Shown: positions 59,341 to 64,000 of the stretch, in pieces
How the letters are laid out: every line of letters begins with the position of its first letter
Numbering within the stretch: the first letter of the stretch is position 1
Assembly (NCBI GenBank): GCA_030066985.1
Contig: JASJAN010000004.1
Location: 62,001 to 126,000, forward strand
Length of the DNA: 64,000 nucleotides
DNA from: Desulfobacterales bacterium
GTDB lineage: Bacteria > Desulfobacterota > Desulfobacteria > Desulfobacterales > JAHEIW01
Direction of reading: 5' to 3'
The notes under the pieces: model-generated
Database searches by the model: none
What the model was told of the DNA's origin: nothing
The model's input: only the letters and a program-made list of their open reading frames with translations
Made by a program: the position numbers and the translations under genes

Positions 59341-61767
59341 TCAACTTTTTGAATCTTGCATCTTTGAACCCTGAACCTTTGAACCCAAGTACGCCTGCGT
59401 ATCTTCGGGCATCGCGGTAAATTGCAGTCGCAGATGTGCGCCAGTTGCCGTGACCGGTGATTTATCAGGTGGCAAAACTTTTGCGTACCATTCAGACAGT
59501 TCGCTGGTTTCGGGAGCGGACAACACAATTCTCAAATTAGTGTAGGCGGCCAGCTGTTGGTCTAAAACCACTCGGGCTGAATCTTCTCCCAGGTGGGTCA
59601 ACCGGCCGGCAATCCCTGTGTCGGAAACGGTTTTACCTTCGAGTAGAAAACATTCAATGGCCAACGGTGAATTCAGAGGTGTGAGGGGAGCCGTCTTTTT
59701 TGGCGGCAAAGAAACCTGGTAGGGCTCACCGATGCCGATGACATCGTAGAGCGTAACCGGTGCATCGAGGCCTTTGAATTTGACCTCTTTGGTGCCCTCA
59801 ATTTGCAGCTCGGTCCGGATCCGGTCATGGGTGGTCGGGCTGATGAGGATCTGGCCGCCAACAGTAAACGATTCAATGCGATAGGCAGCATTGATGGGCG
59901 TGCCCACAGCACCATAAGAGGCCCGGCGTTCCGAGCCAATGTTACCCACCACCACCTCACCGGTGTTGATACCAATGCCCATTGCCAGCTCCGGCAGCTT
60001 GAGCCGGCGTTGTTCGGCATTGACCGCCAGCAGCGCATTTTGCATCTCAATGGCACAAGCCACTGCCCGCTCGGGGTCATCGTCGGCATTCAGAGGCGCA
60101 CCGAAAAAAGCGAGAATGCCGTCACCCAAAAATTCATTCACCGTTCCCTGATAGCGCGCCATCACATCCACCATAACCTCAAAATAGCGGTTCATGATTT
60201 CAATCACCTGGTGGGGGGAAAGCCGGGAAGTCAGGGCGGTAAATCCCCTCAAATCCGATACCAAAAAAGTGACCTCACGGTTTTCGCCGCTCATTTTGAG
60301 GCCTTCGGGAGAACCCAATAGCGACTCGACCACCTCATTGCTCAGATAGCGACCAAATGTGTCGCGAATAAAGTCCCGCTGGTGTAAGCTTTCCATCTTT
60401 TCTTTTTCTTCCACAATATAGCGATAAACGACGACGGCAATCACCGCAAAACCGATCATCAGCACGGGCCGCACAATATTCAAAATCACCTGCGCGTAAA
60501 AAAAACTGACCATCACTATGGCAATGTAAGCAAGCGCTACCAAACCCGTGCCCAAAGAAATTGCAAGCGAAGAAAAACGAACGCACAGTAAAAAGAGCAC
60601 TGCCATCAGCAGGGCTTCGATGAGCAGCATTTGCCGATCCGAAAGCGCTTTAAAAAATGATTCAGTCAGAATGTTGTGAATAACATTGGCATGCACCCCG
60701 CTTAAAGGGTAGCTCGTATCGGTCGGCACCGGACCCACATCCGTTGATCCGGTTGATACGTCTGATATAACGACGATCTTGCCTTTGAGCTCTTCAGCCC
60801 AGATTTCCAGCTCATCTCGATCATCGGAGGCGCGCAATATGTCAGCAAAATTGTAATGATCCATGCGCTCCCAGGGGCCGATGAAGTTAACAATCATATC
60901 TCCCTGGCGATCTATGGGAATGTGAATATCCCGCGGCGCAGCGCCCGGCCGTTTGGCATCCTTTAAGATAATCGATCGGCCGGGTTTGACCAGAATTTTT
61001 CCCGGCGGCACCTGAAGATAATCGCAGGCCACCAGCAGCGGCAAGAGCGGATAAAACGCATCTTCATATCGCACCAGCAATGGAACCCGGCGCAGGACGC
61101 CATCCGGGTCAAATTTAACGCTCAATGACCCCAGACCGCGGGAAGCATGGGCCAGTTCAGCATAGGTCGTCAGAGGATTATCGCCCATGTAAAGCCTGCC
61201 ACCGGCAGTATCTGCTCCCACATTCCATTGGGTTTGAATCAGGTAGCTTCTGCCCTTTGATGCCATCTTTTTGGGGCTACCCCGTTCACCGGGTTTGCGC
61301 AATTCCAGTGCCAGACCGAAATAGGCGTTGTCGGCAACTTTGACCGCCTCAATCAGTTCTTGATCGTCTTGTTCATTAATTTTGGCTGCAAAAATGAAAT
61401 CATAAACCTGGGCCGACACCTGCATGGATTTTAGATTGCGAACCAGCTCGGCAAAATGGCGCCGATTCAAATACAGGTTTTTGAGCCGCTCGATACTGGT
61501 GTTGTTAAAATCTACATGCACCACGGTATTATCATAGGCCGGGCGAAGGGCTTCTGACCTGGAGCGCAGAATGAAGAGTTGATCGACGGTTTGGGAATTC
61601 CAGATTTCAAAGACATTTGGCAACAGCCAAAAACAGAGATGGGCCGCAATGAATGCGCCTAAGATTAAGACCAGTGGTGTGCGTATGTTGCGCGATTTAC
61701 TTGTGGTCAATCGTGAAGGTCCTGCTAAAAAACGTGTCAGCTGAAATCTCAACGGCATATTTCGCAA
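59341..61767 (-). CDS. CHASE2 domain adenylate/guanylate cyclase (class III)
   Basis: An 808-residue membrane cyclase. An N-terminal helix precedes a large extracytoplasmic CHASE2 sensor (about 45-350; LRSRSEALRPAYDNTVVHVDF near the start, TSYPLSGVHANVIHNIL near the end), three helices (about 355-425), and a class III cyclase domain (about 460-640) with metal-binding Asp in FLVSDLRGFTAL and LGDGILAFFG, and GINTGEVVVGNIGSERR. A C-terminal region (about 685-780) may be PilZ-like. The last 14 residues (GSKVQGSKMQDSKS) are encoded by a GGTTCAAAGGTTCAGGG-type repeat that has extended the frame. It overlaps the DUF4384 gene by 71 nt. Confidence 0.92.
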   Translation of the reverse strand: MRNMPLRFQLTRFLAGPSRLTTSKSRNIRTPLVLILGAFIAAHLCFWLLPNVFEIWNSQTVDQLFILRSRSEALRPAYDNTVVHVDFNNTSIERLKNLYLNRRHFAELVRNLKSMQVSAQVYDFIFAAKINEQDDQELIEAVKVADNAYFGLALELRKPGERGSPKKMASKGRSYLIQTQWNVGADTAGGRLYMGDNPLTTYAELAHASRGLGSLSVKFDPDGVLRRVPLLVRYEDAFYPLLPLLVACDYLQVPPGKILVKPGRSIILKDAKRPGAAPRDIHIPIDRQGDMIVNFIGPWERMDHYNFADILRASDDRDELEIWAEELKGKIVVISDVSTGSTDVGPVPTDTSYPLSGVHANVIHNILTESFFKALSDRQMLLIEALLMAVLFLLCVRFSSLAISLGTGLVALAYIAIVMVSFFYAQVILNIVRPVLMIGFAVIAVVVYRYIVEEKEKMESLHQRDFIRDTFGRYLSNEVVESLLGSPEGLKMSGENREVTFLVSDLRGFTALTSRLSPHQVIEIMNRYFEVMVDVMARYQGTVNEFLGDGILAFFGAPLNADDDPERAVACAIEMQNALLAVNAEQRRLKLPELAMGIGINTGEVVVGNIGSERRASYGAVGTPINAAYRIESFTVGGQILISPTTHDRIRTELQIEGTKEVKFKGLDAPVTLYDVIGIGEPYQVSLPPKKTAPLTPLNSPLAIECFLLEGKTVSDTGIAGRLTHLGEDSARVVLDQQLAAYTNLRIVLSAPETSELSEWYAKVLPPDKSPVTATGAHLRLQFTAMPEDTQAYLGSKVQGSKMQDSKS

Positions 61768-62398
61768 TGTCGTGCGTCTTTACAGTTTCAGCCTTTTCAG
61801 TTCCTCGCAAATTTCCGATAATGTTCACCGGCCGCTCGGCATAGGTTTTAAATTTCAGATGTTGTTTCCTGAGTCTACGAATTTCGGCCAGGATCTTTTT
61901 TGCCAGAGGTGGTTTTTTGGCCTTATCGGCACTTTCATATTCGTTGATCAGCGCCTCCAAATCGACCAGGCGCTTGATGGAAGCCAGCAGATAGAAGCGT
62001 TCTTCTCCAGTGTGGGCGTCCAGTTCAAACCATTGATCATCTTTAGGGATATAATGATGACCCGCCAGGGTATATTCAGCGCTCTGTAATTGAAATCGCT
62101 GGGGAAACAATACACTGAGCTCACCCTGTGAGCTGCGGTAGATGAGATAGACAAAACTGTTCTGATTGACACTCAAAAAAAATTTGATCTGGTCGCCAGT
62201 TTTTAAAACCGTGTCTTTTGTAACAGCTTCAAATTTGGATCCATTGGCTTTTTTCAGTGCGCCGAACGCCCACTGAAATTGCAAATTTGCTTCCTGTGGT
62301 GCCGAAGTCTCTTGGGCATATGAAACCGAACGACTTTCTATATACAACACACAAACAAGGGTGGCCAAGACGATACTGATAACGTGAAGCGTTCTCAT
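61697..62398 (-). CDS. DUF4384 domain exported protein
   Basis: A 233-residue protein with an N-terminal signal (MRTLHVISIVLATLVCVLYI and cleavage after YAQ). The DUF4384 pattern is seen in LKTGDQIKFFLSVNQNSFVYLIYRSSQGELSVLFP and in YTLAGHHYIPKDDQWFELDAHTG, followed by EERFYLLASIKRL. DUF4384 proteins occur in secreted contexts, often next to caspase-like or FecR-type proteins. The gene precedes and overlaps the CHASE2 cyclase gene by 71 nt, so translational coupling is likely and it may belong to the same signalling unit. Confidence 0.85.
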   Translation of the reverse strand: MRTLHVISIVLATLVCVLYIESRSVSYAQETSAPQEANLQFQWAFGALKKANGSKFEAVTKDTVLKTGDQIKFFLSVNQNSFVYLIYRSSQGELSVLFPQRFQLQSAEYTLAGHHYIPKDDQWFELDAHTGEERFYLLASIKRLVDLEALINEYESADKAKKPPLAKKILAEIRRLRKQHLKFKTYAERPVNIIGNLRGTEKAETVKTHDIAKYAVEISADTFFSRTFTIDHK

Positions 62399-62641
62399 TT
62401 CGTATTCACCTGATCGATAATTGAATTAACTATTCTGGACCGACTGATCCTAACCGATAGTCAATTGTACACCAATGTTGTTTCAGGACACAGCATATAA
62501 CAGAACAATACGCATTGGAAAGGTGTTACTCGCGAGTATTTTAAGAAAAGGAAATTTCCCTGTCAAAAGAAAAATGGAAAAGAGCGAATTGTTAATTTCC
62601 ACTAATTTCAATCTACCGGTCTTGGGGTACTCAATGAGACA

Positions 62642-64000
62642 TTAAGTTTCAGGTACATGCTCGATCACGCGCACATCTTTCCAGCGGCCCTGACGGTAAC
62701 GCCAATAAGAGGTGATAAAAAGGGTAAAAACAAAACCGGTGGCGCAGCTCCAGGCAAAATAGAGCCCGGCACCAAAGATGTGCACACCAATAACCAGAGG
62801 CAGGATCATAACCACCACAGACAGAATGCCGATGCTTAACATGATAAAACGCGTGTCACCGGCGCCTTTGAGCACACCGATACAGACCATATAGAGGGCA
62901 TCAAAAAATATATAAGCGGAGACAAATCGCAGCAGCACGGTCCCGATGTCGCTGATGGCCGCAAAGTTTTCAGACGCCGCGTCCTGGGGCCTAAAAAGCT
63001 CGAGCAGCGGCCCCGGAAACACCAGGAAAAAAACAAATAGCAGCGAGATGTAAACCAGCACGATGTGAATCGTGGCCCTGGTGGCGGCAATGGCCTCAGG
63101 GACCTGATTGCGACCCAGGGCCTGCCCCACCAGAGTGCTGGTTCCCAGCGAAAAACCCATCAACGGCATAAAGGCCAGCGAGTTAATTGAAAAGACCACA
63201 TTGGTGGCGGCCAGCTCGAGCTTGCCGATCCGTCCGACCATAAAAATAAAGAAGGTAAACGCAAAAATATCCAGACTAAACTGAATGGCACTGGGGATGC
63301 CGTAACGCATCAGACGCCCGAAAAGATTGGCATCAAAGGCGCGGTGGCTTAAGACCTTAAACACCCGATCATTTTTTTGTGTAAACACCATAAAGGCAAA
63401 GATTAAACTGACCAGCGACCAGGACATCACCGTGGCAATACCGGCACCAAAGATCCCCCATTGCGGGAAAAACCAGATGCCATTAATCAGAGCGTAGTCC
63501 AAGGGAATATTGAAAAGGGTGCCAATCAGCGTGATGACCATCACCAAACGCGTCTGGCCCCGTCCGCTAAAAAAACACGACAGGGCGGTCCCCCAAATAT
63601 AGATCCCCGATCCCAAGCACAGAACCTTGAAATAAATCGCCTCCAGCACCTGCACCTCAGGCGGGTGCCCCCCGAAAGCAAACAGCGGCTGGGCTAAATA
63701 GCTCAGACCGACCATTAAAATTGCAGAAAGAATCGAAAAATATATCCCTTGCCACAGGGCTGCGCCGACACGCTGCGATCGGCCCGATCCGACATACTGG
63801 GCCACAAAGACGTTTAGGTACTGGGCGGTACCCAAAAAAATAGAAATAAATAAAAAGGCGGCAATGCCGGCCGGAAGCGCTGCCGCAATGGCATCCAGAG
63901 AATAATTGGCCAGAAAAACCCGGTCGGTAAACTCCATGATCATGGTCGAAGACATGCTGATGACCAGCGGCAAACTGATCCGCAATACCTGCCGGTAGGG
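62642..64000 (-). CDS. MATE family efflux protein, N-terminus beyond the window
   Basis: A polytopic MATE (multidrug/oligosaccharide-lipid/polysaccharide flippase) transporter. The reading frame remains open to the last base of the window, and the final codons translate as PYRQVLRISLPL, which is the usual MATE N-terminal region before helix 1, so the start codon lies just past the end. Family segments: ISMSSTMIMEFTDRVFLANYS, GTALSCFFSGRGQTRLVM, MRYGIPSAIQFSLDIFAFTF and GFSLGTSTLVGQALGRNQVPEA. Substrate not predictable. Confidence 0.93.
   Translation of the reverse strand, partial: PYRQVLRISLPLVISMSSTMIMEFTDRVFLANYSLDAIAAALPAGIAAFLFISIFLGTAQYLNVFVAQYVGSGRSQRVGAALWQGIYFSILSAILMVGLSYLAQPLFAFGGHPPEVQVLEAIYFKVLCLGSGIYIWGTALSCFFSGRGQTRLVMVITLIGTLFNIPLDYALINGIWFFPQWGIFGAGIATVMSWSLVSLIFAFMVFTQKNDRVFKVLSHRAFDANLFGRLMRYGIPSAIQFSLDIFAFTFFIFMVGRIGKLELAATNVVFSINSLAFMPLMGFSLGTSTLVGQALGRNQVPEAIAATRATIHIVLVYISLLFVFFLVFPGPLLELFRPQDAASENFAAISDIGTVLLRFVSAYIFFDALYMVCIGVLKGAGDTRFIMLSIGILSVVVMILPLVIGVHIFGAGLYFAWSCATGFVFTLFITSYWRYRQGRWKDVRVIEHVPET

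Overview
The window reads as a stretch of a Gram-negative, probably anaerobic, chromosome of roughly 48% GC (by eye). The gene set fits a marine or sediment Desulfobacterota (Desulfobacterales-like): a TAXI-type TRAP uptake operon with a Usp protein, the LL-diaminopimelate aminotransferase route to lysine, an acetyl-CoA hydrolase fused to a GNAT domain, PolX with a PHP domain, a ComB-like phosphatase, and many PAS-domain sensors. This assignment is an inference from gene content; there is no rRNA or other marker gene in the window. I found no tRNA, rRNA, CRISPR array, transposase or phage gene.

Layout. 0-5.5 kb (minus strand): TAXI-TRAP binding protein, fused TRAP permease and UspA, then an orphan type 1 periplasmic binding protein. 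6.2-10.8 kb (plus): a dCache/PAS histidine kinase, its NarL-type response regulator and a second orphan binding protein paralogous to the first. 11-19 kb: PBP1A, hisI-hisG, an aminotransferase, and the ribosome-assembly GTPases EngB and Era. 18.9-24.9 kb: a caspase-like lipoprotein, a DUF3568 lipoprotein, a QueG-like Fe-S protein, a GFA-fold protein, a CGNR regulator and a response regulator fused to an AlbA/Schlafen domain. 25-31.6 kb: ComB-like phosphatase, radical SAM/SPASM protein, diguanylate cyclase, two secreted proteins, and an endonuclease IV-like protein. 31.9-39.2 kb: lysA, dapL, an Lrp regulator, polX and the CoA hydrolase-GNAT fusion. 39.3-47.5 kb (mostly plus): a small gene behind a terminator-bearing leader, cytosine deaminase, a trans-sulfuration enzyme, DUF427, GlsB/YeaQ, an oligopeptide-type binding protein and an M48-like lipoprotein whose zinc motif has lost its first His. 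48.4-54 kb: aldo/keto reductase, small proteins, an archaemetzincin next to a histidine kinase, a Rossmann-fold protein and nicotinamidase. 54.3-64 kb (minus): an oppBCDF transporter, a CHASE2 adenylate cyclase with a DUF4384 partner, and the start-truncated end of a MATE exporter.

The most unusual feature is the non-coding DNA. Nearly every longer gap holds a large imperfect palindrome, and these fall into several families. Two are clearly structural. One is a ~145-nt nested palindrome present at both ends of the window, each copy ending exactly in the stop codon of a minus-strand gene. The other is a 210-320-nt element with terminal inverted repeats enclosing two hairpins whose loops are conserved and mutually complementary while their stems change sequence in a compensated way. 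It has four copies, all in the same orientation relative to transcription and all between co-directional genes. All three junctions of the opp operon carry one of these elements.
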